64,000 nt of DNA from Neolewinella agarilytica. GTDB lineage: Bacteria; Bacteroidota; Bacteroidia; Chitinophagales; Saprospiraceae. A model generated the notes under the pieces. It made no database searches, had not been told where the DNA came from, and worked only from the letters and a program-made list of their open reading frames with translations. Location of the stretch: contig NZ_FOFB01000005.1 in the NCBI RefSeq assembly GCF_900110645.1, positions 124,001 to 188,000 of the forward strand, read 5' to 3'. This document shows, one piece after another, positions 8,433-17,629 of the stretch (positions are counted from its first letter, which is position 1; every line of letters starts with the position of its first letter). The translations under genes and the position numbers were made by a program.

Positions 8433-9866
8433 GTGAAGAATTTTGAACTATACATCAACGGCCAGTGGGAAAGTGCCTCCGGCGGTAGAGATACGATTGT
8501 TAACCCGGCCAACGGAGATTCTGTAGGAAGCGTAGGCGTAGCCAATGCGGACGACGTGCTCAAAGCGCTGAAATCTGCCAAAGCGGCGCAGGTGAGCTGG
8601 CGAAGATTGCCCAATAAGCAACGGGCGGACCTGATCCGTGCCTTCAGCGACAAAATCAAGGAGCATCGGGAAGAGATCGCTCAAACAATTGTAGCCGAGC
8701 AGGGTAAACTGCTCAAGGTCGCCCGCTTTGAGGTCGACGTTACTTCTTCTTTTCTGGAGTATGCTGCCGGTTGGGCCCGCCATATTGAAGGTGACATTGT
8801 TCCTTCTGACAATCCCAATGAGCAACTCCTGATTAATAAGGTCCCCAAAGGCGTAGTTGTGGCCATTACTGCCTGGAACTTTCCGCTGGCGCTGGCGGGG
8901 CGGAAAATCGGTCCGGCACTGGTAGCTGGCAATGCCGTTGTGTTGAAGCCCACTCCTGCCGCTCCCTTATCTTCCCTGATGCTCTGCGACCTGGCTAAAG
9001 AAGCGGGGCTGCCAGACGGAATACTTAATATGGTTACCGGAGGGGTAGAGGCCGGTGTCGCCCTGGTGGAAAGCCCCCTGACGAATATGGTGAGCATGAC
9101 GGGGAGTACCCCGACCGGACAAGCCATCGCCCGCTCTGCGGCGAAGAATCTTACCCACGTTCAGTTAGAGCTCGGCGGAAAAGCTCCCTGTATCGTTTTT
9201 GCCGATGCCGACCTTGATAAAGCCGTTGCGGGTGCCCTGCACAGCCGCTTCGATAATTACGGCCAGGTCTGTACCTGCAACGAGCGAATGTACGTGGAGG
9301 AAGAAATCTACGATGAGTTTATGAGCCGCTTCCATACAGAGGTGGCTAAGCTTAAAGTTGGGGACCCCAGTGAGGAAGATACGGACCTCGGCCCCCTTAC
9401 GGAAGCTAATGTGGTGACCAATCTGGAGAAGCTTATCGCGGAGAGCGTAGCTGACGGTGCCCGCATCACAGCGGGTGGCGGCCGCCCCGAGGGCGCTGCC
9501 TTCGAGAAAGGTCATTTCTTCGAAGCGACCATTCTGGAAGATGTCACCCAGGAGATGAGCATCGTACACGAGGAACTCTTCGGCCCGGTATTACCCGTTA
9601 TCCGGTTCTCCGGCTTTGAGCAAGCCATGGCTTATGCCAATGACTGCAAATTCGGACTGGCGGCCATCGTTTTTACAACCGACATCAGCAAGATAATGCG
9701 CCTTACGGACGAGCTGGAATTCGGAGAAATTTACATCAATCGCGGGCACGGGGAGCTTCACCAGGGGTTTCACAACGGGCTCAAACTGTCAGGGACCGGT
9801 GGAGAAGACGGCCGGTATGGCATTGAGCAATACCTCGAAAAGAAAACAACTTACCTGCGGTATTAG
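8433..9866 (+). CDS. AldA-like NAD(P) aldehyde dehydrogenase, candidate 3,6-anhydro-L-galactose dehydrogenase
   Basis: A 477-aa aldehyde dehydrogenase with start GTG at 8433; the ATG five bases earlier is out of frame and stops at once. Landmarks are TAWNF (147-150), ELGGK with the general base Glu246, and the nucleophile Cys280 (GQVCTCNERMYV). The doubled Cys, the INRGHGELHQGFH stretch and the IEQYLEKKTTYL ending are close to E. coli AldA (lactaldehyde/glycolaldehyde dehydrogenase). Characterised anhydrogalactose dehydrogenases are aldehyde dehydrogenases of this broad type, oxidising the aldehyde to 3,6-anhydrogalactonate. Since the next gene is a candidate cycloisomerase, that is the favoured role; lactaldehyde oxidation during deoxy-sugar catabolism is the alternative. 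Confidence 0.88.
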   Translation: MKNFELYINGQWESASGGRDTIVNPANGDSVGSVGVANADDVLKALKSAKAAQVSWRRLPNKQRADLIRAFSDKIKEHREEIAQTIVAEQGKLLKVARFEVDVTSSFLEYAAGWARHIEGDIVPSDNPNEQLLINKVPKGVVVAITAWNFPLALAGRKIGPALVAGNAVVLKPTPAAPLSSLMLCDLAKEAGLPDGILNMVTGGVEAGVALVESPLTNMVSMTGSTPTGQAIARSAAKNLTHVQLELGGKAPCIVFADADLDKAVAGALHSRFDNYGQVCTCNERMYVEEEIYDEFMSRFHTEVAKLKVGDPSEEDTDLGPLTEANVVTNLEKLIAESVADGARITAGGGRPEGAAFEKGHFFEATILEDVTQEMSIVHEELFGPVLPVIRFSGFEQAMAYANDCKFGLAAIVFTTDISKIMRLTDELEFGEIYINRGHGELHQGFHNGLKLSGTGGEDGRYGIEQYLEKKTTYLRY

Positions 9867-9874
9867 GCAGGGTG

Positions 9875-9990
9875 GAGGTTGCAGGTTGCAAGTTGCGGGT
9901 TGCAGGTTGTAAGGTTCAGCCTTTCTCTCCCGCAACGGGCACCTGCAACCTGTACCCTGCAACCTGAAACCTGCAATCTGTACCCCCCCC
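9875..9990 (+). repeat. Heptanucleotide short tandem repeats in inverted halves
   Basis: The gap between the aldehyde dehydrogenase and the enolase gene is filled with degenerate 7-nt units of the form GTTGCAG (left half) and their complements CTGCAAC (right half), such as GCAGGTTGCAAGTTGCGGG and CACCTGCAACCTGTACC. The halves are inverted, so a transcript could fold into a long imperfect hairpin inside the operon. The same unit recurs at 45576-45660 and 45962-46032. Confidence 0.8.
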
Positions 9991-9996
9991 TCAACT

Positions 9997-11085
9997 ATGA
10001 AAATAACCAAAGTACATACCCGACTATTCAAAGTGCCCCTGGCGGAGGTTCTCTCTGACGCTAAGCATGGCGATCATTTTCACTTTGAACTTGTCACCTG
10101 CACAATTACTCTGGAGGATGGCTCCGAAGGCACGGGCTACACTTACACCGGAGGTAAGGGAGGGCAGGCCATCCGGGCAATGATAAATTACGATCTGGCG
10201 CCAGCATTAATGGGCCAGGACGGAACGGAAGTGGAGAAGCTTTATGACTTCATGGAATGGCATATCCACTACGTAGGCCGGGGCGGAATTGCCAGCTTTG
10301 CCATCAGCGCCGTTGACATTGCTCTGTGGGACATCCGCTGCAAGCGATTAGGTCAGCCACTCTGGAAGGTTGCCGGCGGCGCCGGCAATACCTGCAAGGC
10401 CTATTGTGGCGGCATTGACCTGATGTTTCCTCTGGAGAAATTACTGGATAACATCCGGGGCTATCTCTCGCGTGGGTTTCGGGCGGTGAAGATTAAGGTA
10501 GGCCGGCCGGAACTGGCCGAGGACGTAGCAAGGGTGAAAGCAGTAAGAGAATTGGTTGGCCCGGAGGTGACCTTCATGGTTGATGCGAATTACAGCCAGA
10601 GCGTAGAGGAGAGTATTGCGATGGCGAAAGCCTTCGAGCCGTATGACATTTACTGGTTTGAGGAGCCGACCATTCCGGATAACTACAAAGGCTACGCAGA
10701 GATTGCCGCAGCGACCAGTATTCCGCTGGCGATGGGGGAAAACCTGCATACCATCCATGAATTTGAGTACGCCTGCGAGCAGTCCGATCTGGGCTTCCTA
10801 CAACCTGATGCATCTAACTGTGGCGGGGTAAGCGGCTGGCTGGCGGCATCTGCCTTAGCCAAAGAACACGGTCTGCCCGTCTGCTCTCACGGCATGCAGG
10901 AGCTGCACGTCAGCCTGGTTTCCAGTCAGGAGCACGCTGGCTGGATTGAAGTGCACAGTTTCCCGATCGATGAGTATACCACCCGTCCGCTGGTGGTGGA
11001 AAACGCCCGCGGAGTAGCTCCGGACACCCCCGGGGTAGGCGTTGTTTTCGACTGGGCTAAACTCGTTCCCTTTGAAGAGAAATGA
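9997..11085 (+). CDS. Enolase-superfamily enzyme, candidate 3,6-anhydro-L-galactonate cycloisomerase
   Basis: A 362-aa protein of the mandelate racemase/muconate lactonizing group. The base motif is KIK (165-167), the magnesium ligands are Asp196 (MVDANYS), Glu222 (FEEPT) and Glu248 (GEN), and a late His298 (SHGMQE) completes the active site. Acid-sugar dehydratases and cycloisomerases share this design. At about 360 residues it is shorter than typical L-fuconate dehydratases (about 430). Following an AldA-like dehydrogenase in a GH117 locus, it best fits ring opening of 3,6-anhydro-L-galactonate to 2-keto-3-deoxy-L-galactonate. Galactarate/talarate-type dehydration remains possible. Confidence 0.87.
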   Translation: MKITKVHTRLFKVPLAEVLSDAKHGDHFHFELVTCTITLEDGSEGTGYTYTGGKGGQAIRAMINYDLAPALMGQDGTEVEKLYDFMEWHIHYVGRGGIASFAISAVDIALWDIRCKRLGQPLWKVAGGAGNTCKAYCGGIDLMFPLEKLLDNIRGYLSRGFRAVKIKVGRPELAEDVARVKAVRELVGPEVTFMVDANYSQSVEESIAMAKAFEPYDIYWFEEPTIPDNYKGYAEIAAATSIPLAMGENLHTIHEFEYACEQSDLGFLQPDASNCGGVSGWLAASALAKEHGLPVCSHGMQELHVSLVSSQEHAGWIEVHSFPIDEYTTRPLVVENARGVAPDTPGVGVVFDWAKLVPFEEK

Positions 11086-11149
11086 ATGGCCGAAGGCTTC
11101 CATTTTATAGTAATCCCGGACACTAAGGTCCACTAAGAAAGTAAAGATC

Positions 11150-12205
11150 ATGCCAAGAACAACGACTAAATTCGGAGAGCTGGACGGAAAAAGTGTTGCG
11201 CTGCACACGCTGGAAAACGCTAATGGAATGCGGGTGAAGCTAAGCGATTACGGAGCAGGCATAACCTCCATAGGTGTCCCCGACGGAAAGGGTGGGCGCG
11301 CTGAGCTGATAACGGGCTTTGATTCCCTTGACGGTTACTTCGGAGAGGCCTACCGTGCCAATGCGCCGTATTTCGGCGGCACGATCGGGCGGTACGCATC
11401 ACGGATCAAGGACGGGAAGTTCTCCATCGGAGGAGAATCCTATACACTTGCCGTCAACGACGGCAGCAACCATCTGCATGGCGGTATTCAGGCTTTTGAT
11501 AAGCGCGTGTGGCAATCCGAAGGGGTAGGGGAGAACAGTATAAAGTTTACCCTGCACAGCCCGGACGGAGAGGAAGGCTACCCCGGGAATCTGGACGTAA
11601 GCATCACTTACCGCTTAACGGAAGATAATGCGCTGGAAATGCACTTCGCCGGAACGACGGACAAAGCCACGCCCCTGAGCATGACTAACCACGCCTACTT
11701 TAACCTTTCCGGTTTTACGGAAACCATCCACGGGCATACTGCCCGCATTGACGCGGCGGAGTTTTTGACGCCGGATGAGACGAATATTCCGGTAGGAGAG
11801 CGGACGGCGGTAGCCGGCACTGCGGCGGATTTGCGTAAAGCGACGAAGCTGGCGGATGCCCTGGAGCACTTCCCGACGGGCTTCGAGCATTTCTACGCCT
11901 TTGCTCCTCCAACCACCTCTGCACCTGCGGCTGCGCCCCCCAGAGAAGTGGCCGAATTCACTCACCCTGCTTCTGGTCGTAAACTGGCGGTACTTACTAC
12001 TGAGCCTGGTGCTCTTTTCTACACGGGCTACTTCACTTCAGATGAGTTAAAGCGGGAAAACGGGGATCAATTCGGCCGTTACCGGGCCTTCTGCTTTGAG
12101 TCAAGTCGCTACCCGAACGGCCCCAACCTGCCCGGTGTAACGGATGCGGTGCTGCGCCCCGGGGAAAGCTATTCGGCGACGACCATCTATCAGTTCACTT
12201 TTTAA
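11150..12205 (+). CDS. galM: Aldose 1-epimerase (galactose mutarotase family)
   Basis: A 351-aa cytoplasmic mutarotase with the GalM landmarks: NRIxx-like IGRYASRIKDGKF, the substrate His in NHLHGG (near 107), the catalytic His in TNHAYFNL (near 183), and the Glu base in FCFESSRYPNGPN. It interconverts alpha and beta anomers of hexoses. It lacks a signal peptide, so it acts after uptake. It lies 64 bp after the enolase-superfamily gene and 9 bp before the permease gene, supplying the anomer used by the catabolic enzymes, probably galactose or L-galactose from algal galactan. Confidence 0.92.
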   Translation: MPRTTTKFGELDGKSVALHTLENANGMRVKLSDYGAGITSIGVPDGKGGRAELITGFDSLDGYFGEAYRANAPYFGGTIGRYASRIKDGKFSIGGESYTLAVNDGSNHLHGGIQAFDKRVWQSEGVGENSIKFTLHSPDGEEGYPGNLDVSITYRLTEDNALEMHFAGTTDKATPLSMTNHAYFNLSGFTETIHGHTARIDAAEFLTPDETNIPVGERTAVAGTAADLRKATKLADALEHFPTGFEHFYAFAPPTTSAPAAAPPREVAEFTHPASGRKLAVLTTEPGALFYTGYFTSDELKRENGDQFGRYRAFCFESSRYPNGPNLPGVTDAVLRPGESYSATTIYQFTF

Positions 12206-12214
12206 CCTTCGATC

Positions 12215-13231
12215 ATGACTATAGGAATACTTACTGCCATTGCCGCAGGCATCATGCTGGGGCTTTATGCCCTGCCCGAAAAATATGCCAAAGATTTCGA
12301 GTTCGAGAATACCTGGGGAATGATGTTTTTCATCAATATGCTCATTGTTCCCGTTATCGCCTGCCTGCTGCTGGTTGATGACTTCGGGGGGATTCTTGGG
12401 TCATTGTCTACTGAGATTTACCTCAAAATGGGTGTCGCTGCCCTGGCGTGGGGCGTCGGCGTTATGCTGTGGGGTAAAGCCATCAATTATATTGGCCTGT
12501 CGCTCGGCTTTTCCATCTTTATCGGTACGGTGATTCTGGTGGGCTCTCTGTTGCCTTTTATGGTAGACGAGCTCCCGGCCTCTAACGTGTTGTTTACCAT
12601 TCTTGGTGGCTTGTTAATCGTATTGCTTGGTATTGTGGCTAACGGTAAAGCAGGTATGGTCAGACAGGAAGACGAGCAAAACTCTGACACTGACACCACT
12701 ACCCAGGGGTCAATGGGAACAGGAATTGGTATTGCCGTTGGTGGCGGATTATTGGCCACAGGCTTTAGCTACGCTAATGCAGCCGGCCGGCCGGCTATTC
12801 ACGAAGCTGCTCAGGCGGCGGGTAACCCGGAGTGGGTGACGGCCGTAATCGTCATGTTTGTCATTTACGTGGCGGGGGCACTGTTCGTAATGCCATACTT
12901 CTATTATCAACTGACTAAGAAAAGTCTTTGGTCTAAGTTTAAAACCCCGGCGCTGGGGCGTAACCTGATGTTGACTTCCGCCATGGGGATTCTCAACTTC
13001 GCCGCCTCGGTGACTTTTGCTTACGCGGCCTATCAGTTGGGCAAGGCGGGCAACACCGTTGGCTACGCGATTTTCAATACCGTTTGCGTTGCGGTAGCCA
13101 TCTTAACCGGCCTGTTCACGGGGGAATGGGCAAAGGCTTCGGGGAAAGCCAAGACACTGCTGTACGTTGGTTTGGCGGCCATGGTCGTCGGAGTTTTAGT
13201 CATTGCGGCGGGCAACGGAATGGCAAGCTGA
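12215..13231 (+). CDS. RhaT-like sugar/proton symporter
   Basis: A 338-aa polytopic membrane protein with about ten hydrophobic helices. The first (GILTAIAAGIMLGLYALPEKY), the ALAWGVGVMLWGKAINYIGLSLG segment and the central charged loop (about 147-165) resemble the L-rhamnose/proton symporter family of the drug/metabolite transporter superfamily. It begins 9 bp after galM. In this locus it most likely imports the released monosaccharide, candidate L-sugars being 3,6-anhydro-L-galactose or L-galactose, rather than rhamnose; no rhamnose genes are nearby. Substrate assignment is inference. Confidence 0.82.
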   Translation: MTIGILTAIAAGIMLGLYALPEKYAKDFEFENTWGMMFFINMLIVPVIACLLLVDDFGGILGSLSTEIYLKMGVAALAWGVGVMLWGKAINYIGLSLGFSIFIGTVILVGSLLPFMVDELPASNVLFTILGGLLIVLLGIVANGKAGMVRQEDEQNSDTDTTTQGSMGTGIGIAVGGGLLATGFSYANAAGRPAIHEAAQAAGNPEWVTAVIVMFVIYVAGALFVMPYFYYQLTKKSLWSKFKTPALGRNLMLTSAMGILNFAASVTFAYAAYQLGKAGNTVGYAIFNTVCVAVAILTGLFTGEWAKASGKAKTLLYVGLAAMVVGVLVIAAGNGMAS

Positions 13232-13389
13232 AATTAATTTTCGGATTTGGGCGCGGCAGCGCAGGTGCAGAGAACCGTCCTGACAGCAGGGAGCTACCCC
13301 CCAATAAACCATATGTAGAAGAAGGAAACTTTTTTGTCGTTGTCTGACGCAGAACAAGTGGTCATCTTTACCAACACACTGAAAGTACT

Positions 13390-14607
13390 ATGAGAAGATC
13401 ATTTTATTATTTAAGCCTCACCACTGTAATTCTTTTTTTCATTGCATCCTGCGGCAGCGCACCCTGCCCGGAATGCCCTGACGCTACTTCAATGGAACCT
13501 ACCCCAGAGCAACTTGATTTCCTCGGCATTACTAATGCTGATCACTTAAGCGCTGCTTCCAAACGCGCCCTGCTATGGCCGGAAGAAGCCAGAAGTAATG
13601 AATGGTTTTTGCAGTATAAAGTCCATGACCTCAAAGGAGACCTGGCCTACGAGGAAGGAGTGGTGCGGAGAGACCCCAGTGCTGTTCTCAAGATCGATGG
13701 CCTCTACTACGTTTGGTATACCCGCAGCACGGGGCCTACGCAGGGCTTTGGCGGTGATATTGCCACGGAGAAGGTCTTCCCCTGGGATCGCTGCGACATC
13801 TGGTACGCAACCAGTGAGGACGGCTGGACCTGGAAAGAAGAAGGCCTTGCCGTGGCACGTGGTGAAAAAGGAGCCTTCGATGATCGCTCTGTATTCACGG
13901 TAGAATGCTTGTATCACGATGGGAAGTATTACCTCACTTACCAAACCGTCGGAGGGGACTATGTCGTGCGGGTAAAAAACCAGGTAGGCCTGGCCTACAG
14001 TGACAGCCCCCGCGGGCCATGGACCAAGCTGGAAGAACCCATCCTCAGCCCCGCCGATAATGGCGTCTGGAAAGGAGAAACGCAAAACCGTTTCCTCGTG
14101 GAAAAGAAGGGCGATTTCGATAGCCACAAGGTGCATGACCCGTGTCTGCTTGCCTATAATGGAAAGTTTTATCTCTATTACAAAGGTGAGCAAATGGGAG
14201 AAGAAATCACTTTTGGTGGCCGTCAGATCCGGCATGGGGTTGCCATTGCTGATAACCCGCTCGGCCCCTACGTAAAGTCTAAGTATAATCCGATTTCAAA
14301 CAGCGGGCACGAGATCTGTGTCTGGCACCATGACGGAGGAATTGCCAGTCTCATCACTACGGATGGTTTCGAAAAGAATACGATACAGTGGTCACCGGAT
14401 GGCATCAATTTTGAAATTAAATCCGCCATTCCGGGTGCCCCCCACGCCATTGGCCTGGTTCGTGATAATAACGATGGGAAAGACCCCATTTCGATTATGA
14501 GTTGGGGCTTAACGCACCAGTATAAAAACTCCGACTACCAATTCATTCGCCGGTTTGAAGGAGAGCGGAAAGAACGCCATACGGCTAAAGGTGTGAAAGC
14601 CGAATAA
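13390..14607 (+). CDS. GH117 alpha-1,3-(3,6-anhydro)-L-galactosidase-like lipoprotein
   Basis: A 405-aa lipoprotein (lipobox IASC, Cys21) with a five-bladed propeller-type sequence. Segments recall Zobellia-type GH117 enzymes: [83 protein letters not shown] and [16 protein letters not shown]117 enzymes remove the non-reducing-end 3,6-anhydro-L-galactose from neoagaro-oligosaccharides. This is the best clue to the sugar handled by the preceding dehydrogenase/cycloisomerase genes. Lipidation suggests a periplasmic or outer-membrane location. It lies 158 bp after the permease and ends at a bidirectional terminator. Confidence 0.9.
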   Translation: MRRSFYYLSLTTVILFFIASCGSAPCPECPDATSMEPTPEQLDFLGITNADHLSAASKRALLWPEEARSNEWFLQYKVHDLKGDLAYEEGVVRRDPSAVLKIDGLYYVWYTRSTGPTQGFGGDIATEKVFPWDRCDIWYATSEDGWTWKEEGLAVARGEKGAFDDRSVFTVECLYHDGKYYLTYQTVGGDYVVRVKNQVGLAYSDSPRGPWTKLEEPILSPADNGVWKGETQNRFLVEKKGDFDSHKVHDPCLLAYNGKFYLYYKGEQMGEEITFGGRQIRHGVAIADNPLGPYVKSKYNPISNSGHEICVWHHDGGIASLITTDGFEKNTIQWSPDGINFEIKSAIPGAPHAIGLVRDNNDGKDPISIMSWGLTHQYKNSDYQFIRRFEGERKERHTAKGVKAE

Positions 14608-14697
14608 GGTCTTTAGCTGGTCCTAGATCTAGACACCGATAAGAGAGACTTCTTTAATGAAATCCAAGACTGTTTTTTTTGTATGATCGAATTTCAG

Positions 14698-14730
14698 AAA
14701 GGGCTTTCGGATTAATCCGAAAGCCCTCTT
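14698..14730. terminator. Bidirectional terminator
   Basis: A nearly uninterrupted palindrome (GGGCTTTCGGATT at 14701-14713 and its complement at 14714-14726) lies between the convergent GH117 and sulfatase genes, with A-rich and T-rich flanks. It can end transcripts from both sides. Confidence 0.8.
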
Positions 14731-14787
14731 TCAATACAACCAGATGTAGGAATAATTCCTGTGTGTTAGCGAAGCTGATCAGACAAC

Positions 14788-16347
14788 TTATTCAAGAATC
14801 AGTGGCTCGGTTGCTGAAGTTGCTCCACGAATTTTTTCGAATTCCTCCATCATGGAGCCCAGCTTTTCGGGCATAGCGTCTGCCAGGTTATTGGTTTGGC
14901 TGATGTCTTTGGTGAGGTTGTATAGTTGAGGCGTAACACTATTACCTAGTTCGATATTTACCTGCTTATTGATGGGGACACCTTTATAGGGGGGGATTAA
15001 TAACCATTCTCCCTGCCGGAATGCAGTGCGCCCCGTGGCTTCAATGATAAGCTCTTCCCGGCCGGTATCGCTATCTCCTAACAAGGCAGGCAAAAGGTTT
15101 TTACCATCGAGTTGATCCGTCGATACCTCGGCGCTGACCAATTCTGCGATTGAGGGCAAAAGGTCCATTTGGCAAACCAGTGCATCAGATACTCCCGGTT
15201 CAATAGTTCCTTCCCAGTACGTAATGAAGGGTACCCGGGTGCCTGCTTCGAACAGGCTGTACTTTCCTCCGCGGAGCGGCCCGGCGGGCTGATGGGTGCC
15301 AATCATCTCTACGGCATCATCATAGTATCCGTCATTAAGCACCGGGCCATTGTCTGAAGACAAGACAATGAGTGTGTTTTCCAGCAGGCCTTCTTCCCGG
15401 AGTGTCTTCATGAACTCGCCAATACACCAGTCCGCTTCCACAATCACATCTCCCCGTGGTCCGAGACCCGATTTTCCCACGAAGCGAGGGTGCGGGGTGC
15501 GGGGGACGTGGGGTTGCTGCATAGCATAGTAGAGGAAGAAAGGCTCGTCCTTATGTTTCTTAACGTAGGCTTGGGCGCGGACCAAAAAGTGGTCGGCCAT
15601 ATCTACGTCAATCCACTTCGCTTTTTCGCCGCCCTTCATGAAGCCAATGCGTGGGACGCCGTTTACGATAGTCGCATTATGGCCGTGGTGCCACTTCATG
15701 CTTAGCAGCTCCGGATTGTTTTTGCCGGTAGGCTGGTCACCAAAGTTGTTTTGGTAATCAACTTCGATCGGGTCATCCGGATCAAGCCCTTCTACCAGGC
15801 CGTTTTCGAGATATACCGTAGGAACCCGGTCTTGCGTAGCCGCCAGAATATAACTGTGGTCAAAACCTACCTCATTAGGGCCGGGGCTTACCCGCTCATT
15901 CCAGTTCACGTGTCCTGTGCCCAGCCCAAGGTGCCATTTTCCGACGATGCCAGTATGGTAACCCTGGGATTGGAGCATTTTGGAAACCGTTATCTGCTTT
16001 GTGTCAATGATCAGGGGTGCCGTCCCGGGCAGAATTTTTGCGTCCTTGTTCCTCCAGGGGTATACTCCGGTAAGCAGGGCATAGCGGCTGGGAGTACAGG
16101 TCGCCGAAGAAGCATAGCCATTAGTGAATCGTAAACCTCCGGACGCCAAAGCATCAATGTTGGGGGTGTTTAGCACGTCTCCGCCGTAGGCACTAACGTC
16201 TCCATAGCCAAGATCATCCAGATAAATGAAAACGATATTGGGCTTCGGAGGGGTTTCGTCTTCCTTTGGAGTTTTATCCTCAGTACTACACGAAACGATA
16301 AGCGTAAGTAAAAGAGGCAGCAGGAAAAAACGGGTGATTTTTCTCAT
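14788..16347 (-). CDS. Arylsulfatase A-like S1 sulfatase, lipoprotein
   Basis: A 519-aa sulfatase with lipobox IVSC (Cys20), the metal pair in IYLDDLGYGDVSAYGG, and the formylglycine site Cys84-TPSR followed by YALLTG. Later motifs are GIVGKWHLGLG, the HVPRTPH segment and LSSDNGPVL. It should act in the periplasm or at the outer membrane on sulfated oligosaccharides. It lies 68 bp downstream of the GH16 gene on the same strand, so endo-cleavage and desulfation are probably co-expressed. It differs strongly from the other two sulfatases in the window, which suggests different sulfate positions. Confidence 0.93.
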   Translation of the reverse strand: MRKITRFFLLPLLLTLIVSCSTEDKTPKEDETPPKPNIVFIYLDDLGYGDVSAYGGDVLNTPNIDALASGGLRFTNGYASSATCTPSRYALLTGVYPWRNKDAKILPGTAPLIIDTKQITVSKMLQSQGYHTGIVGKWHLGLGTGHVNWNERVSPGPNEVGFDHSYILAATQDRVPTVYLENGLVEGLDPDDPIEVDYQNNFGDQPTGKNNPELLSMKWHHGHNATIVNGVPRIGFMKGGEKAKWIDVDMADHFLVRAQAYVKKHKDEPFFLYYAMQQPHVPRTPHPRFVGKSGLGPRGDVIVEADWCIGEFMKTLREEGLLENTLIVLSSDNGPVLNDGYYDDAVEMIGTHQPAGPLRGGKYSLFEAGTRVPFITYWEGTIEPGVSDALVCQMDLLPSIAELVSAEVSTDQLDGKNLLPALLGDSDTGREELIIEATGRTAFRQGEWLLIPPYKGVPINKQVNIELGNSVTPQLYNLTKDISQTNNLADAMPEKLGSMMEEFEKIRGATSATEPLILE

Positions 16348-16415
16348 TAGTTCTGTTTGATAGATGTTGTACCTAAGTCAAAGTACTTTAGGTATTGGAA
16401 AGATAGTTGTTTTGT

Positions 16416-17276
16416 TTATTCAAGTTTCCAGGTTCTTACCCATTCATATTCTGTCCTTCGGTCTTTCCGGCTAGCGTCTTTTATTACACCCCCGTCGGCA
16501 GGTATTGGGTTCCAGTCATAGGTTTCAATGGCCATGTGAATCCAGGCGTCGCGATCGTGGGGAACATTTGGCGTGATGGAATAAATGTATTTGCCATCCA
16601 GATAAAACCTCATTTCAGTCGGTGATTTCCACCATACTGCGTAGACATAAAACCGGTCTGCATTTTTGGTGGGCAACGGGACACTTCCCTGGTGTTGCGT
16701 TGGTTCAGGATTACACTCCGTTTTGCGGTGAATAAAATTTGAATGCATCACATAGTCCCATTCACGGGCCCATTCTTTGGCGTCGGGCGAAACCACACCT
16801 ACACATTCCTGAACATCGAGCTCCATTTTTCGCTCACAGTCATACTTTGTCATGAGCCAGAAGGTAGAGGACATTTCGGTGCGGTTGGCTTTCATTTTGG
16901 CTTCCAGGTAATAGCCTGGTCTGGCTGGTTGAAGCGAGCGCACAATACCGCCAAAATGAGTGAAGGTATTTCCTTTTATTTCCACTGCTTCCGGAAGCAC
17001 GCCAACGTTTACGCGGAGTTTTCCTTTACGAACTTCAATGTTCCTGGCCTGGAATAACCCGGGCGGACGGCCAATCCATCCCCAGTCGTTTCCGATGGGC
17101 TCTACCTGCCACTTATTCAGGTCTACCTTTCTCCCCTTGAATTCGTCAGATAATTCAGGAACCGGAACCCACCTTTTCCCTTCCGGTGCCGGGTCGTTTC
17201 CCGCCTGAAAGGTGGGTTGGGCGCGGACGCAGGTGCAAAGTAAAATCAGAAAAGCAAAGATTTGAAATGGTTTCAT
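16416..17276 (-). CDS. GH16 endo-hydrolase, beta-agarase/porphyranase type
   Basis: From the ATG at 17276 (286 aa) it starts with a signal peptide (FQIFAFLILLCTCVRAQ); an ATG 60 bases upstream would place the signal internally. The catalytic GH16 motif is MELDVQE, with the nucleophile and acid/base Glu residues spaced as in laminarinase-like folds. The N-terminal ELSDEFKGRKVDLNKWQ and IGRPPGLFQARNIEVRKGKL are typical of agarase and porphyranase subfamilies, as is the C-terminal TEYEWVRTWKLE strand. It should cut internal beta-1,4 linkages of agar or porphyran outside the cytoplasm. Agarase versus porphyranase cannot be decided by eye. Confidence 0.88.
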   Translation of the reverse strand: MKPFQIFAFLILLCTCVRAQPTFQAGNDPAPEGKRWVPVPELSDEFKGRKVDLNKWQVEPIGNDWGWIGRPPGLFQARNIEVRKGKLRVNVGVLPEAVEIKGNTFTHFGGIVRSLQPARPGYYLEAKMKANRTEMSSTFWLMTKYDCERKMELDVQECVGVVSPDAKEWAREWDYVMHSNFIHRKTECNPEPTQHQGSVPLPTKNADRFYVYAVWWKSPTEMRFYLDGKYIYSITPNVPHDRDAWIHMAIETYDWNPIPADGGVIKDASRKDRRTEYEWVRTWKLE

Positions 17277-17629
17277 TGGTGATGTTTTCAATCTTATGGT
17301 GAGGCCGTAATATCTTCCTGAGGTGATCGAAGACATACCACGTTAAACCATTTTTATAATTCCATTGGTTTTAAGTGTATTTTTTACCGGCCTCTACATA
17401 TCGATGCTTTATTATTGAGCCTCAACAATTTCATCTGAGTGGATTTACTCCTTGCATTTATTGCGACTGGCGAAGAGTTAATGTTGCCAGAATACTCGGT
17501 CCGGAAATGTATGTGCTTTGACGTTTCTATTTAATCGACGAGCCTTTATCCCCCGCTTTATACAAGAACTATTTTGTTCCTGAATGAGCAAATGAATTGA
17601 AACCATTAACTCCTTGAACTTCGTCTGTG
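17277..17629. other. Divergent intergenic region between GH16 and a sulfatase gene
   Basis: 353 bp without a convincing gene. It must carry promoters for both divergent genes, GH16-sulfatase leftward and the third sulfatase rightward, and is AT-rich in the middle (around 17340-17420). I see no clear palindrome or match to a complete promoter pair. As the locus has an HTCS regulator, this is a likely binding region for it (inference). Confidence 0.4.

Noticed and set aside
9997-11085. L-fuconate dehydratase
   Set aside because: The protein is about 70 residues shorter than that family and the locus lacks other fucose-specific genes, while GH117 supplies anhydrogalactose.
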